A stretch of DNA of 64,000 bases from assembly GCA_037576215.1 (NCBI GenBank), contig JBANDB010000001.1, forward strand, positions 6,448,001-6,512,000. The letters are read 5' to 3'. The position numbers and the translations under genes were made by a program. The notes beneath the pieces were generated by a model. That model had not been told where the DNA came from, did no database searches, and saw nothing but the letters and a program-made list of their open reading frames with translations. The stretch is from Armillaria gallica. Taxonomy: Eukaryota; Basidiomycota; Agaricomycetes; Agaricales; Physalacriaceae. Below are positions 21,056 to 33,359 of the stretch, piece after piece; position 1 is the first letter of the stretch, and every line of letters starts with the position of its first letter.

Positions 21056-23620
21056 TTTAACATATACATTGCATGGAGAACACCCTATTCATTGTTTGGC
21101 TTGAATATTGGGGCTTTGAAGATTGTGAAAAAGCAAGTGAATGTGGCAGCAATTGAAAAGGGAAAGGTTGTGACTGTTATAACTTTGTAACTTTGGCTTG
21201 AATACAATATTCATCTGCATCACTTGGACTGTCCCTATAAACTCATGCTCATTTTGATTTGTCACTTCAAGCCTTGTTCCAACTATATTAGCTAGAGCAC
21301 CACCTTTTATCCCATTTTTTCCTTATCCAAGTCAGGACCACAGCTCACCATTCCTGAAGCAATATCTCATGCATCATTGAACAGACTTTTTGTAGTCTAA
21401 TATGCAGTGGTAGGCATCCAGCCAACTATGAGATAAATCTTGGAAGCCCACTATGCATTTATTGAGAGGACCATGCCATAAACTTGATGTGTCCTTTGCT
21501 CCCACTCCACACCTGACACTGTGATCCACAACCTTGAACCTTTTGCTGCCCAGACTCATTGCCATTGTCCTTGGCTATTATCTCACCAAACATTAGGATT
21601 TAGGAGAGAGATTAGGGCATCTTGATTCCATCTATACTTTCTTTCTGACTTTTCTTTCCCTAAATAGATGGCTAGGACAAGCCCCTCTTGAGAGTATGAT
21701 GCCTGTCAAAGCACTAATTTGCCCAGAAAGTTGTTCTCAGATTATAGTCAGTATAGAGAAGAATATGTTGATATAGTTTGCAAGTATACATGGCTCCTGT
21801 CTACTTCTTAATTTGTTACTGACCTCTGTTCAGAGTGCATGACATTGAAGCAACAATGTCACTGTTCATATATGCTACATACAACATTGATAGCAGAGTC
21901 CTTGCAAGAGGTAGGGCTAATTGTCAGTTTCCTGACAAAAGCTGATTTGAATGCAGGCTGCACCAAGACTCCACTGAGGGAGGGCTGCACTAACTGGGAC
22001 TGTGACATACTAGGAGAAAAAAATGCTGCCTGCATGTCAGGGCATTCACCAAAGGAGATGTGAGGATGGTCATGATGTCAAGGGGAAGTGTTGAAGAGGT
22101 GCTAAAAACATATGAGAAGGGATAGGTTGGTGGTTAAAACATTAACATCTGATGAGTGTGTGCACCATTTCTCCTATATGCTGTGATCACTAACTCACTT
22201 GAATAGTGTCAAGCCAAACATGCATCAATAGAGAAGACCATGTGTTGCCTCTGAACACAACTTTTATCATCAGCATCACTATCTCCATAAACTTGCACTT
22301 ATATCAAATGGACACCAGATTCACACTAAGCTGACTCAATCTTGCCTGAGCCCAACACTCTTTGCTCCTTGCACCCCAATCATAGTGGTCAATGAGTATA
22401 GAGTGCACAATGCCTCTCACTCATCTCTAATCCAAGTTAGGATTATAGCTCACCAAACTTACAATGACATCCCATACATTGTTTGAGGATGAAATTAGAG
22501 ATCTTTCCATTTAAGATGGTCAGGCAATGACAGCAAAAATCTAGTGAACTATAGAGCAAATCGCCCAGGTCCAAGGGAGAAAAATCAACAATATTTTGGA
22601 ACCAAGTATGTCTTTGTCTCATACATGTTATTACAACTAAACTCCTTTGTGTGACAGCACTAGATGCATTTATGCCCATTCTTAAAGTCAAATGTGTGTT
22701 GATTGAGAAGACAATATGAAGATCTCAAATGGTCTGACTGACTGCCACATGCTCAAGATCTACTGCTCTCCTACTCCATGCTCTGACATCCCAATCCTTG
22801 TCTTCTTATAGAGTGGTGGCTTCTACATGAGTGCATACATACTCTTCGCCCTTGCCTCCATAGTCTACCACAGTCTTGGCCTCTTCATCACCCACAGAAT
22901 TATCACCATTGTCCCTGCCTATCACCTTGTTGACTCAGGTGTCTGGTTCTCTAGCACAGCTTAGGACATGTGTGATGTGATGCAATGGGTTGTCAATAAC
23001 TACCCTTCTCTGACTCTGACATCTATATTCTTGGCTGCTTGCATGTCCACCATTCTTGCCCTCCCAGAGCTGTCCTCCTCCTGCTTTATATCCTTGTATC
23101 AAAGGCACCATCCTCCTCTTGATCTTATAAATTTGAGTACATACCTACGGATATGCAGGATTCCATTAGGTTGTATTATGGCAAGGATAAGGAGGTGACA
23201 CAGACAGTATTGTTGTTGGAATCAGTGAGATCATTGGTTCTGAGGCTCCTGCTGGGTATTGGCAAGAGGGATATTCACTATCTGCATCCCACTATAGAGA
23301 AATTGGTGAATTTTCTAGAGGAGGGAGCCTTGTTGTATGGTGAATCCTAGTATGTTGCCCACACATTGACAGGTGTGGCAGAATTAGCAGATGGTGTAGA
23401 GATGGGCCTGCACAGAGTGATCATTATGGATACTGATGTCTGTTATTTCTTTTCCCATATCTGTAAAATTCCATTTATGACCAAAGCAGTTGGGGAAGAA
23501 CTGGTATGATCAACCACTTTCTTGCATTAAACATTTCTGATGCTTCAAATTAAATGTTCATCAATCACTGGGTGTGAAGTATAGCCTATGCAAGGAAGAG
23601 AAATAGTTCTACACTCACCT
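21056..23620. other. CpG-depleted DNA without recognised gene
   Basis: 22021-22620 contains a single CG (at 22562-22563). A plus-strand open stretch at 23153-23515 (KLVNFLEEGALLYGES, then after a TAG, TGVAELADGVEMGLHRVIIM) looks like decayed coding sequence interrupted by one stop at 23348-23350, but I do not recognise it. No TIRs or tandem repeats found. Confidence 0.3.
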
Positions 23621-23624
23621 TATG

Positions 23625-23873
23625 CACTGAAATAAGATAGGCCTTAAGCGGAACCATGGAGATCACATGAACAAGTAAAAGGGAGTTTACTCCTCCATTT
23701 AGAGCCTTTCCGCCAAAAAGGGCTCTGTTACGGCCTTTGAAAAACAATTCTGCAGGCCTTAACGAAGCCGTTTTTGGCGATTTTGGGCATCTTGGGGGGT
23801 AAAACTCCTCATTTTGCCACTTCGGGTTATCATGTGATCTCCCTGGTTCTGCTTGAGGCCTATCTTATAAGTG
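23625..23873 (+). mobile_element. MITE with ~45-bp TIRs (AAGATAGGCCT family), CpG-rich copy
   Basis: Left end CACTGAAATAAGATAGGCC then AGCGGAACC and GGAGATCACATGA; the right end is its inverted match (TCATGTGATCTCC ... GGCCTATCTTATAAGTG). Ends starting CACT suggest the CACTA superfamily, but no 3-bp duplication is clear. The interior keeps several CGs. An inverted, CpG-poor copy is at 58316-58589. Confidence 0.7.
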
Positions 23874-23937
23874 AGTGAGAAACATTATATTCTCACATTC
23901 TCTAGAAAGGAAAAAAATTAAGAGTAGGTATTAACAT

Positions 23938-24005
23938 TTCACATATTACCTTGCTGGAACTCAAACTCAGCATGTGGGTACTAACCGCCAATATGCTACT
24001 TGAGA
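23938..24005 (-). repeat. tRNA-like SINE head
   Basis: Minus strand reads TAGCATATTGGCGGTTAG (A-box-like; consensus TRGCNNAGYGG) followed about 30 bp later by GAGTTTGAGTTCC (B-box-like; consensus GGTTCGANTCC with CG changed to TG). Too degenerate to fold as a functional tRNA. Confidence 0.4.
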
Positions 24006-24019
24006 TTGAACATCATAAT

Positions 24020-27000
24020 GGTGATTGCATACCTCTGAGCTATATCAGATCTGCATGGTCTCAAGCAAACCATGCATAAAGTTTTTATCAACATGGATCA
24101 TAAGTGTCTCTTAGTTACGAGTCCAGAATTTATAAAGGATTCGTTCTTGTCTGTAAAATAAAATAAGGTTTAAGCGCTGGCATCTGATACTAACATATGT
24201 CAACAAAGCACTTTCAGCATGTATGTCTTCCTTGTTTCTCACTCTTTTTAGTATATTTTTTAAATAGAATATAATCTTTTCATCATTGTCTATGCATCCA
24301 TCACATTTGGTGTCCATTCAAAGGTAAGTGGGTGGAGTCAGAATGTTCATCTTGTGCTGCTGCCTTGCTGATGTACCATCAATATGGACAAACAAAGAGG
24401 GCCTCTGGGAGATATCCATTTTCACCATTTTTGCATCTTAATATATATGGTTCCTTGCTACAAATGTTTGTTTTAGGTCCTTAGGTATCAAATGGTAATA
24501 AAATTGGTGAGACATTGTGATGTCTGGTTTGCCTAGAACACATTTCTCCTTATTTGTGAGCTTCTATAATTAACATGCACAAACAACAATGTGGCTTTCC
24601 GGCAGCTTATGACATCCTTGTTCTACTCAGTCATTCTACTAATGACATCATCCTTTTATCTGTTGATGGAAGATACCGACGGCTTGTTGATCACCCATGG
24701 CTGTAGTAGTTAGCTTCTGGTTGTGGTTATGACCACAATGGCAGATGCCTATTACATGAATAATAACTGAGTAATAACCATAGATCATTTTAAGCAATAT
24801 ACTGCTAAGATGTGCATGCTTTGTCAGACCTTGCCAAATCCTGTTTTAGCCTCTGTGAGTACCTGAATTCATATTTTCTTCAATTTCTGTACCTATGCTC
24901 TGCATTGGTGAATAAAAATGTAATTGGATTGTAAAATATATTTTCAACCATTTTCACAAGGATACCCCGATCCTACAGGCAAAACTTTTGTTTGATGTGA
25001 CAATGATGGTCAGGATGACATTATTGCATGAAAGACAATATGTGGATGAAAAAATGTATTAACCACCTCTTGAACTGAAGACCTCATGTTTTACCAGACA
25101 TGGAAATGGTTAGACTAAGCTGACACATAATATTGGTATAATTAAGTCTACACATGTAATCCTTAGAGCTAGAAAATCAAGAAAATATGCCTGCCACCGT
25201 GCTGGGCAGCATGGCAGCAGGGGGAATCAATGAAGATGGAGACCGTATAGCATAGCAGCAGAAGATGCCTGGTTTCAGGGTGGGGAAGAGGGCTGAATGG
25301 TGTGGAGGACCTCGATGTCAGGACAGTAAGGGGTGGGCAGTGGTGGGCACCAAGGTGTTTGAAAAGCCATAATTGTTGGTGCATTCGACAGGCCATCCAG
25401 CTGTTCTTCGATGGCTGTAAGAACAAATGGGGTGTCCTTGTTGTTGGCCATTGGCATCCTGATCTTCATCTGGCCCTTCCGCCAGCACTCTCCAGCCCAT
25501 TCCAGCATTCTCCAGTGAAAACAGCAACCACCATCAGATTCCCTATTGTCAAAAACAGGGAGTGGCATCGGCTGCTCTAACACACGTAACATTCCATATC
25601 TAGGATATGCAGTCTCAGCCTCCCCATGGGAGTCTTGGCAGTCTCATCCATGAGTGCACGCCACAGTCTCGAAAATTCATGACACTTAACAGGCATTCAG
25701 GTTCCTCCCCATGTCTCTCATTTTCTCTGGACTATAAGTACCTTGGTGGTCTCAGCTTGAGTGCTTGTCACTCTCACTGAACCACCAGGTATGTTATTTT
25801 TCTCTACCACGTTATCTAGTATCATGTTAGCTCATTATTTCCTCACTCACCAGAGCACTGTTTTTCATTCTCGCCCACCCAGACATTATGGACATGATGA
25901 TTTTTGTTGATGACATTGTTCTATTGGACTTCTTGGACTATACTACTATGCATTTGGACTTACAAGCTCTCATACTTTATTACTTCATGTACCATAACAT
26001 CTCCCTCCCAGTGCTCATACATGTAGTGTCTGGCTGAGGCAAATTTGACTTGTACCTTAAAGAGGCACATTTTTTGGTAAACTCATATGATAAGTCGGAT
26101 GCTCATCGACCAATTAGAGGCATATAATCGCTTCAGGATTGTAAAAATCTGAACTAATGCAAGCTGCCACTCAACTGAGGTTGGTCTGGCAATGTCTGAA
26201 ATTTGATGAAATCCTTCTGTTCTTGCAAACCAGGGATTCAGAACACTTCTCAGAGGAGTAGAAACTTAAATACAGCCTGTGTATGCATTTCATGTCTGAA
26301 TTATAACAGTTGACTGCTGTACAGTAATACACTAAAATTTGTACTGCTTTCAAAAATTACCTTATGTGCTGCCTGATTGGGAATAATATACTCCCATGGT
26401 ATGCACATCCGAGCACACATGGGTGCATCCAGCCAAAATACACTGTGGGTGGGTGTGGAAGCAGTGCGAATATTGTATATATTATTTTTTAGGCAAGTAG
26501 ATTTTTTTGGAGGCAGACAATGAGCGGGAAGGCAGGAAATTCAATACTGCCCAAGCCAGTAGCCAACCTGTCCATTTATGGGGTGGCTGTGTTTTCAGGT
26601 GATTAGTAAATATTCTAATATACTGTCCAAAATGGCAAAAAACAAAATATTTGACAGGAACAAAATTTGTGTGGGAAAAAGGAAAAATTGATGCTGAATA
26701 GTAAAATGACTTCAATGATGTCATCACCAGACCCATGCACTGGCTACTACTCAGCCCATGTATCAACACAGACATCAACAAAAAGTGAGACATTTCCTTC
26801 TATGACACAGCCTTGTGAACTGCTAATCTGATGAGCGACTCTAAATACTATCAATCAGCAAGTTTATATAAAACTAAAAATAATTTTCTATTATTGACTT
26901 TCTTGCAGCCAAGATGCTCTCTTACAGACTAAGAACATAAAAAGATTGTCAGAGAGAGGAAAGCAGCTCAATAGTACTATGTACAATTCTCAATGTTGTT

Positions 27001-27564
27001 TAGAAGACATATTAACCATTAATTCATAGGGCTTCTGCAAAGATACATAACATCAATTGGAGTCTGTCTAACAGTTTGCCCATTATACTGGAACCAAAAC
27101 TGGATACCAAAAAACAACATGCCAACATAGCACCAGCAGATGTTTGATTTGTGAAACAAATCACAGCAGACAGTGGGGATGGTTCACTTGCCCTAAAATT
27201 TCTAGAACTAATAGATTCAAGTTTTATCCTTTACATGCTAAGTAATCCATTTGAACTTATTGCACTTCTCCATTCATGCCATTATGAATGTGATGCTTCT
27301 TTATTTTAATTCATGCATGCCATTGATGCAGTAATGGAGTTGCATTGGCCTGCAAGGTATAAACATAGTGGGTGCTATTAAACTTCCACACAAGGATACT
27401 GTCTTATTTAATGGTAGCTTTCAATGTGGCTGCAAATATAGATTACTGTTTCTCACTTGTGACAATAATGCATCCTAAAACAGAAGAAAGAGAGAGGTGC
27501 ATTGTATGTACACTTGTGTTATTGTCATTGTAAATAACAGAATATTCTGAAGTTTCCCCTTGGT
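24020..27564. other. CpG-depleted DNA without recognised gene
   Basis: Only short ORFs. The longest pair (25275-25592 minus and 25302-25580 plus) includes GECWRKGQMKIRMPMAN and AIEEQLDGLSNAPTIMAFQ on the minus strand, which looks protein-like and may be a remnant of an agaricomycete family, but I cannot name it. No TIR-TSD element found. Confidence 0.3.
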
Positions 27565-27568
27565 TCAA

Positions 27569-29137
27569 TGATGAGCCTCCAGGCTCTGTACACTCAGAAT
27601 TTGTAGATTTACCCATTCATCACTTAATATCTTCAAAATGATGCCATTATATTCCCCACACACTCTATAATACTGCCAACACTTGATAATACCATGGATT
27701 TTCACAGTATATGCCACCCACACACAGATACAATCCTAAAACCATGCCCTTGACACTCTTTCAAGGCTCCGTTATCCTTCTCAGCTTGCCACACATCATA
27801 ATTACTATACCACATCACAGCAAGGCACCATTGATCGCCAATCATCTCAATATAGAGTTGCCGCATCACTCAGAAGCACCTAGTTCATGTGCCTATCAAT
27901 CATTAATGAAATGGCGCAATTGACACAAATACCCTTCCAGCTACAATAATTACAGCCACAGCAACTACAGACCACATTTACTAAGGCTGTTACAGTGCCA
28001 AGACCTTGAATTATTGTTGACCCAAGTGTACACCTCAGTATGGCAGCTGCAGCTCAATAATCCGCAGCTAAACAGCACCTCATGATCTGCTCATCACTCA
28101 ATAAAATCACATGGTTTGCATCTATACATGGCAACGTCAAAGAGTTGCTGTTACTTTAGAACCATAGATTCCATATGTTTACTATGGCTATTACAAAGCC
28201 AAGGACTTACAGCCTTACTAAGGCTCTGATGAATATTCTATTTATAAAACTGGACTTGTAGTATAAAAACCAGTTAGATACCGTGTTTTTAGTAGTAGTT
28301 CTTACACAGTTGATGAGACTATGGAATTTCCAGTCAGCTATGGTTACTCCAAGTTATCCCTCACCACTGGCTTTACTTTTAATATTGTTGGTTCGCTTTG
28401 TATATTGCACCAATACACGGAATCTCACATCAATAACTTGCTTTTGTCTCTTGATGCCACAACATCGCTTCACCTTCACCACATAAGATTGTTTTATCAT
28501 CTTCACCTTCTATGTTACCATCATTTTCATTGCCCAGTTCAGTATTGCCTCTGTGTAGGCCCAGTTCAGCATCATTCTCTATAGGATCCTTCTCATCTTG
28601 GTCATTATTCAGAGTTGCTGTGCATCTATTGCTGCAACATCCTATTCAGCCTTGCAGTTGCTATGTTTTCTTCCAGTTCCAAGGCAGTTTCTGCATGTTC
28701 ATTATCATTGTTTCGACTCAGCATCACAGTACACCATCTGGACACATTTTCTAGTCCTTCCCCTCAATTTCTAGCTCATTGCCACAGTTACTAGAGCTAT
28801 TTCTATACTCTTTAGCCCATCCCCATATTTTCTAGACCATTTTTATGGTCTCTATCATGGTTTCTTAGTATTCACATCATACCAGATTCCTTCCCATCTC
28901 ATTTATCAAGATCCTTCCTGGCTTACAGCCAACATCTGTTAGTACTCCTTGACCAAGAGTACTACTTCGCTGACTGAAAAGTCGCAGTGTATCTTGCATT
29001 ATTGAGAAATTGACTGCATGGAGGTGCACTGAATCACTCGCACACACAACACCTTGATTGCTGTGTTGCTACATTAATTGTCTAAGCTCTCCCCGAGTTT
29101 TGAGTGTTGCCATTGCCACGGAAGTCTAGGCTCATCA
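27569..29137 (+). mobile_element. Solo-LTR-like element, CpG-depleted copy
   Basis: Begins TGATGAGCCT and ends AGGCTCATCA (perfect terminal inverted repeat with TG...CA ends), flanked by TCAA at 27565-27568 and 29138-29141. A TATAAAA box lies at 28262-28268. It aligns along its length with 59300-60948 and, inverted, with 39402-41035. Where the 59-kb copy has CG, this copy mostly has TG or CA (TTCGCGGA against TTTGTAGA near the left end). Its ORFs at 28283-28754 have equivalents in the other copy but no protein features. The 1569-bp length, TATA box and lack of adjacent internal domains suggest a solo LTR. Confidence 0.75.
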
Positions 29138-29768
29138 TCAACTGATAGACAACTTGGACTATGACCCAATGTCTGAGCTGGAGCTAATAATTACTGTGTT
29201 GCTTAAAGGCACCAGCATTCTATCTTACTTAAGATGGTCCATTTTCCTAATTCATTTCTTATAGCCACATCAATCATAGAAGAGGTGGAGATGCATGATG
29301 GTGAACATGAAGTTTGGATGAAATTTTCTCTGTTTGTGCACTTACAGACTAGCACTCTACAGAACATATTGGCCCCATTTAAATGTGATGAGAAAAAATG
29401 TGATCTATAAGCTTATCTAGAGGAGATAGGAAGATATGTCACTTGCATCTGACAGGCTCCATCTATCTTGTTTGATGATAGCATGTATCAATATATTATT
29501 GAGGCTAGATACTCTAGGGTTGTTAAGCCACACCACCACAGTCTGAAAAAATACAAAGTGGGTGAGAGCCAGCAATATGGGGAGATTTGCTCAGTGTTAA
29601 TTGATAATATTGTTGATGTTGCAGGGATTGGGCCACATTCCATTTTCATTAATCTTGGATCTGGAGTTGGAAATGTCTGCAGCCAGATTAGCTTGAAGAC
29701 TGGCTGCAGGTGTTATAGTATGGACATTCTAGCAAATCCTGCTCAATTGGCCAGAGCTTTGTCAGAGC

Positions 29769-30770
29769 TAAAGAGTTGCATGGCTCCCTATCTGGGTGCA
29801 CCTGGACCTGACCTGTCAGGTCCTTGGCACCAAAATACCTGACCCAGGACCTGTACCTGGACCTAGAGCTTAAAAACACAGGTGTTACAGGTGCAGATTT
29901 CAGGTTTGTTATGGGTGTGTATGAGTTTTATACATATAGCATATGTCTATGGGGGTTTCAGAGGTTGCTGAGTCTGAATATCTTATCATATTTTTGATCA
30001 GACATCTCCCTGATCCAAAATAGCCATCAGAAACTATCATTATATTAGCTTTAGTTATTCATCTATTTCTTTCTGAGTGCACTTCATTATATAAATTTTA
30101 TTTGCATCAGTGGTAAATTTAAGGTTATAAAATTTGATTATGGCATCCAATCATAAATTGGGAATGATTTTCAGCCATGGTAAGTGACCGAAGCCTTTTC
30201 TTCATTTTCTTGATCTTTCACAATTTATTGCAACAAGTTACACATATGCTAAATTGAGAACATTGGTGGGTGTTTATATGTTTTCAATAGTGTAGAATTT
30301 AATTATAGCCACCTATCAATATATAGTATCAATCCTGAGGCACAGGAGGCATCCAGAGCTACTTTGTTATATCTTGCAGTCTTTTATCTCTTATTTCCTA
30401 GTTCACAGAAATACCCTGTAGATTGTTTGAAGGGTCATCTAGAGGCTTTTTGTGTTGTGAAATTTGAATATAACCTTTGATCATTGATTCAATGGCTCTC
30501 TGAGTAGTTATATCTGTATTAAACTGAATTTACATGTCTTTTTGTGGGGTTTTCATGTTTATTTAACCTCTCAGTCCTCCCAGAGCTTGCAGATTTTATC
30601 TATGAAGTGTGCATGGATCCCAGGCAGGTAACCCATGGGTAGAACTGTCTCAGAATGCTTTGACCCTTACCTATTAACTCATGAGTCCGAGTTTTTAATA
30701 AATTGAAAACCCAGACCTAAGTCTTTTCATGGATCCACCTGGGTTTTAGTAGGAACCATGCAACTCTTTA
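29769..30770 (+). mobile_element. hAT-like element in the DOT1-like gene, TSD GTCAGAGC
   Basis: GTCAGAGC at 29761-29768 and 30771-30778 flanks a 1002-bp insert with TIRs TAAAGAGTTGCATGG(C/T)TCC. The left subterminal region is full of CCTGGACC/AGGTCC motifs. No transposase ORF. It separates DOT1-like coding blocks on either side. Confidence 0.9.
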
Positions 30771-30883
30771 GTCAGAGCAAATGTGTCTTCTCTTATATAT
30801 GGGGCTACAAACATAAAGGACAAGTTAACCTACATCATGGAGACATGAGGATCAATGGTACCACTATGCCTGTCATTAAGGAG

Positions 30884-31146
30884 CACTGCATGGAGAATTC
30901 AATATTTTAACCTAATATATTGAATTCTATAACTATTTATTTTTTTGATATATTCTACTAAAGTATTGAAATAATATTTTTAATATATTTGTGATATTTG
31001 AGAAATTTCTAATATTTTTTCAATAAACAAGAATATTCAAATAATATTTAAAATAATCTTTTAATATTTCAGCTTGAAAGTTAGAAAAAATAAATAGTTA
31101 TAGATTTCAATATCTTAAGCTAAAATATTGGATTCTTCATACAGTG
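30884..31146 (+). mobile_element. CACTA-type MITE in the DOT1-like gene, TSD GAG
   Basis: Left end CACTGCATGGAGAATTCAAT, right end the inverted CACTGTATGAAGAATCCAAT; pairing extends about 45 bp. GAG duplicated at 30881-30883 and 31147-31149. CACTG ends plus a 3-bp duplication fit the CACTA (CMC) superfamily. Removing it with one GAG rejoins the DOT1-like frame exactly. A 186-bp relative is at 58648-58833. Confidence 0.85.
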
Positions 31147-31604
31147 GAGACAGATGTTATTTATATCAACAACTTCAAATTTGAGCTGTCTTGTATGTAT
31201 ATTTTTCTACATTTGTTTTACATCTATCTTATTTGGACATAGTGAATCAAGAGATCAGGCAGATTTTGGCTGCAAGTAATCTATATGATGGAGTCAAAAT
31301 CTTTGCATTCAAGCCGCTAGCTGCATTTATAGATATAGACTTGACAATCCAAAACATAAAGTTTACACTCTGTCATGGTTGGGAACTGTACTCAGTTAAC
31401 AAAGGGTGGTAAAGTGTCTATCTCTTTGTATATAAGTTTTTTAGATGCACATTTGATATGAGCTAACAAGCAGTCTCCAAACCTGGTAAAAAGATGATAG
31501 AATACTGACACTCCCATCAGTGCAGGTAGTGCTACTTGAACATATATTTTCAATATGTGATCAAGATTAATGACTATAACAACTGATTATTCAAGTGACC
31601 AGAA

Positions 31605-32995
31605 TCATTCTTCGGGCATCTCTTTCAATCCCACACTATAGAGAGTGATAATTAGCAGCCTTAACTTTCTAAGGCTGCACCTGCTAAAGATCTTATAGAT
31701 TGTCTCAATATGACTAGTATCCATCTCCAGATATAGTTGATATAGTCTTGTGCTGTTTGCCAGCCAAGCTGAGGGGGTGGCACTTATAAAATAGTAGTCT
31801 GCATAAAATAAGTATAGTGTAAACAATAAGCTGTCACACTTGCCATTTCCACATTCCAAATTTAATAGCTGGTCAGCTTTTGTTTGTGACCACAGTAGAT
31901 CAGTCATAATAGTGTCAAAACAGGGTTGAAGCTCACATATTAGGATATAGGTATGATTTCTGACTATAAAGTGCATGCATACATCAACCTGGCTTGGATG
32001 AAGTCCAACAAGTTGGATAACTGACAGCTTATGGAAGATGGCACAATCTTTATGCAGATAGTCTTGGAACTGGATAAATCCAAGTGATATAGCTTCTAAT
32101 GATGGGAAGACAGATGGAATGGCCAATATATTGAGCCAACTGATTTTAACATTACAAAGGTCAGGACAGCAAAGCTTTGACAACTGGAAACTATAAACAA
32201 TTGAGTTCAGAAAGTGGTGCTTGAATACTCACAGATTCATTCATGCGAGCTAGTTGAAGATACAGAAAAATGTTTTGACAGTCATCAATTCAGAAACCTT
32301 GTAATCCAGACAGGTTCTTTAGCATGCAAAAGAAATTGATATACCATGCCAGAAATTTACATAAACTCAGAACCATTGATAGGATGCTGCCAAATAGTGA
32401 GATTTTTCACTCTGGCATTGCATTTAGCACCGTCAGTAAACCAAGAACCAAGTGGCTCTGGCCACCAGTACAGTACCATTTGAATCACTTTGAATGTCAC
32501 ATGTCACAAAGGGTGCATTCGTATTTGTAAAATGGCTATGTGTCACACATCTCAAGGGCCTCATTCGGCAAGATTTAGTGTCACAAACTTAAAAAGATGG
32601 CAAATTCGATGAAAAACAGCTGAAAATTGAATTTTTTCTCTCCAATATGTCAGTTTTACCTTATTTCTTGTCTATTTCTAGTTATTCCATGACTAGAATA
32701 TTCAAGTAAATTGTACTTTAATAGCAATATTATTCGGATCTTATACAAATGTCACTGTCACTGGCCCCATATTCGATCATTCGCTAAGGTACAAATATGT
32801 TGCATATTACAAATCATTTGAAGTGATTCAAATGGTACAGTATGTCATCTCTTTGAATAAGACTTTGTAGCTGAGGTATGACAAGTCTCTGCAGCATAGT
32901 GCAATATTTTGAAGGGCCTGTTGATCAGCAGGCAGATCTGCATCAAGTTCAGAATGATTTTCACCTATATGTCAAGTGGAAAATAAGACACTAAC
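31605..32995 (-). pseudogene. F-box/LRR-type pseudogene split by a MITE
   Basis: Minus strand: an F-box-like segment ADQQALQNIALCCRDLSYL (about 32945-32880; compare P-D--AL---AL-CR in fungal F-box proteins) is cut off by a MITE at 32470-32840. It resumes as ARVKNLTIWQHP and LKNLSGLQGF, a TGA at 32290-32292, then FLYLQLARMNES. A short intron (GTGAGT ... TTCCAG) precedes the 192-codon open frame 32183-31605 with leucine-rich repeats (PSVFPSLEAISLGFIQF, CSLRKLRLLIITLYS) and a stop at 31605. F-box proteins recruit targets to SCF ubiquitin ligases and are highly expanded in agaricomycetes. The gene lies tail-to-tail with the DOT1-like pseudogene. Assignment rests on motif pattern only. Confidence 0.55.
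32470..32840 (-). mobile_element. Mariner/Stowaway-like MITE with TA duplication, inside the F-box pseudogene
   Basis: TA at 32468-32469 and 32841-32842. TIRs CAGTACCATTTGAATCACTT (left) and the inverted CTGTACCATTTGAATCACTT (right) differ by one base over 20 bp. The 371-bp interior has no ORF. TA target duplication with such TIRs is typical of Tc1/mariner-derived MITEs. Confidence 0.85.
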
Positions 32996-33359
32996 ATGTC
33001 TTTCAGTATATATAATATTCATCAATTACATAATTTATAATACACTTGTTTTGCTTGTCTATATATAGATTGGTCTACAGGGACCTACAGGTTTCTCAGT
33101 TTTAGTATTGGAATCACATGCTTAATTGCTATCTTACAAACCTGTACACGAAAAACTATCTAAATGTTTTACTTGAGGAATGTAGTAGTACAAAAGGAAA
33201 TCGTATACGTAAGGAATAAGGACACTGATATACAGTCGTTTTCTCTGCTGTCAGTATTTCCTAGTGCTGGTCTATCTACAGTCTGAATACATGGACTCAT
33301 ATATGCTGTGGCTTGCCAGTGGCCAGCCTTTCAAGTCTGAGAGTTAAATCAACCACTGT

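Larger units (their letters stand above)
29142..31412 (+). pseudogene. DOT1-like histone H3-K79 methyltransferase pseudogene, split by two transposons
   Basis: DOT1 enzymes methylate H3 Lys79 on nucleosomes using S-adenosylmethionine. Blocks in order: SMYQYIIEARYSRVVKP and KKYKVGESQQYGEICSVL (29480-29600), then FINLGSGVGNVCSQISL (29643-29693), which matches the SAM-binding motif usually written F-DLGSGVGN; the motif Asp is Asn here (GAT to AAT would be one transition). After a hAT insertion (29769-30770) come IWGYKHKGQVNLHHGDMR and PVIKE. After a MITE (30884-31146) the frame continues as TDVIYINNFKF, matching the D(V)-(F/Y)(V/I)NN motif. A GTATGT ... ATAG intron (31191-31241) leads to IRQILAASNLYDGVKIFAFK (31250-31310). 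Stops at 29408-29410 and 29448-29450 and a 1-bp shift at the hAT site confirm it is dead. The N-terminus probably lies upstream of 29142, possibly interrupted by the LTR at 27569. Confidence 0.8.

Noticed and set aside
25275..25592. Overlapping ORFs on both strands as a sense-antisense gene pair.
   Set aside because: Only the minus reading has protein-like composition; the plus ORF is its shadow. No family recognised and no splice partners.
28283..28754. ORFs within the LTR-like elements as small genes.
   Set aside because: Frames are not conserved between the 27-kb and 59-kb copies beyond short stretches and the sequences are Ser/His/Leu-rich by base composition.
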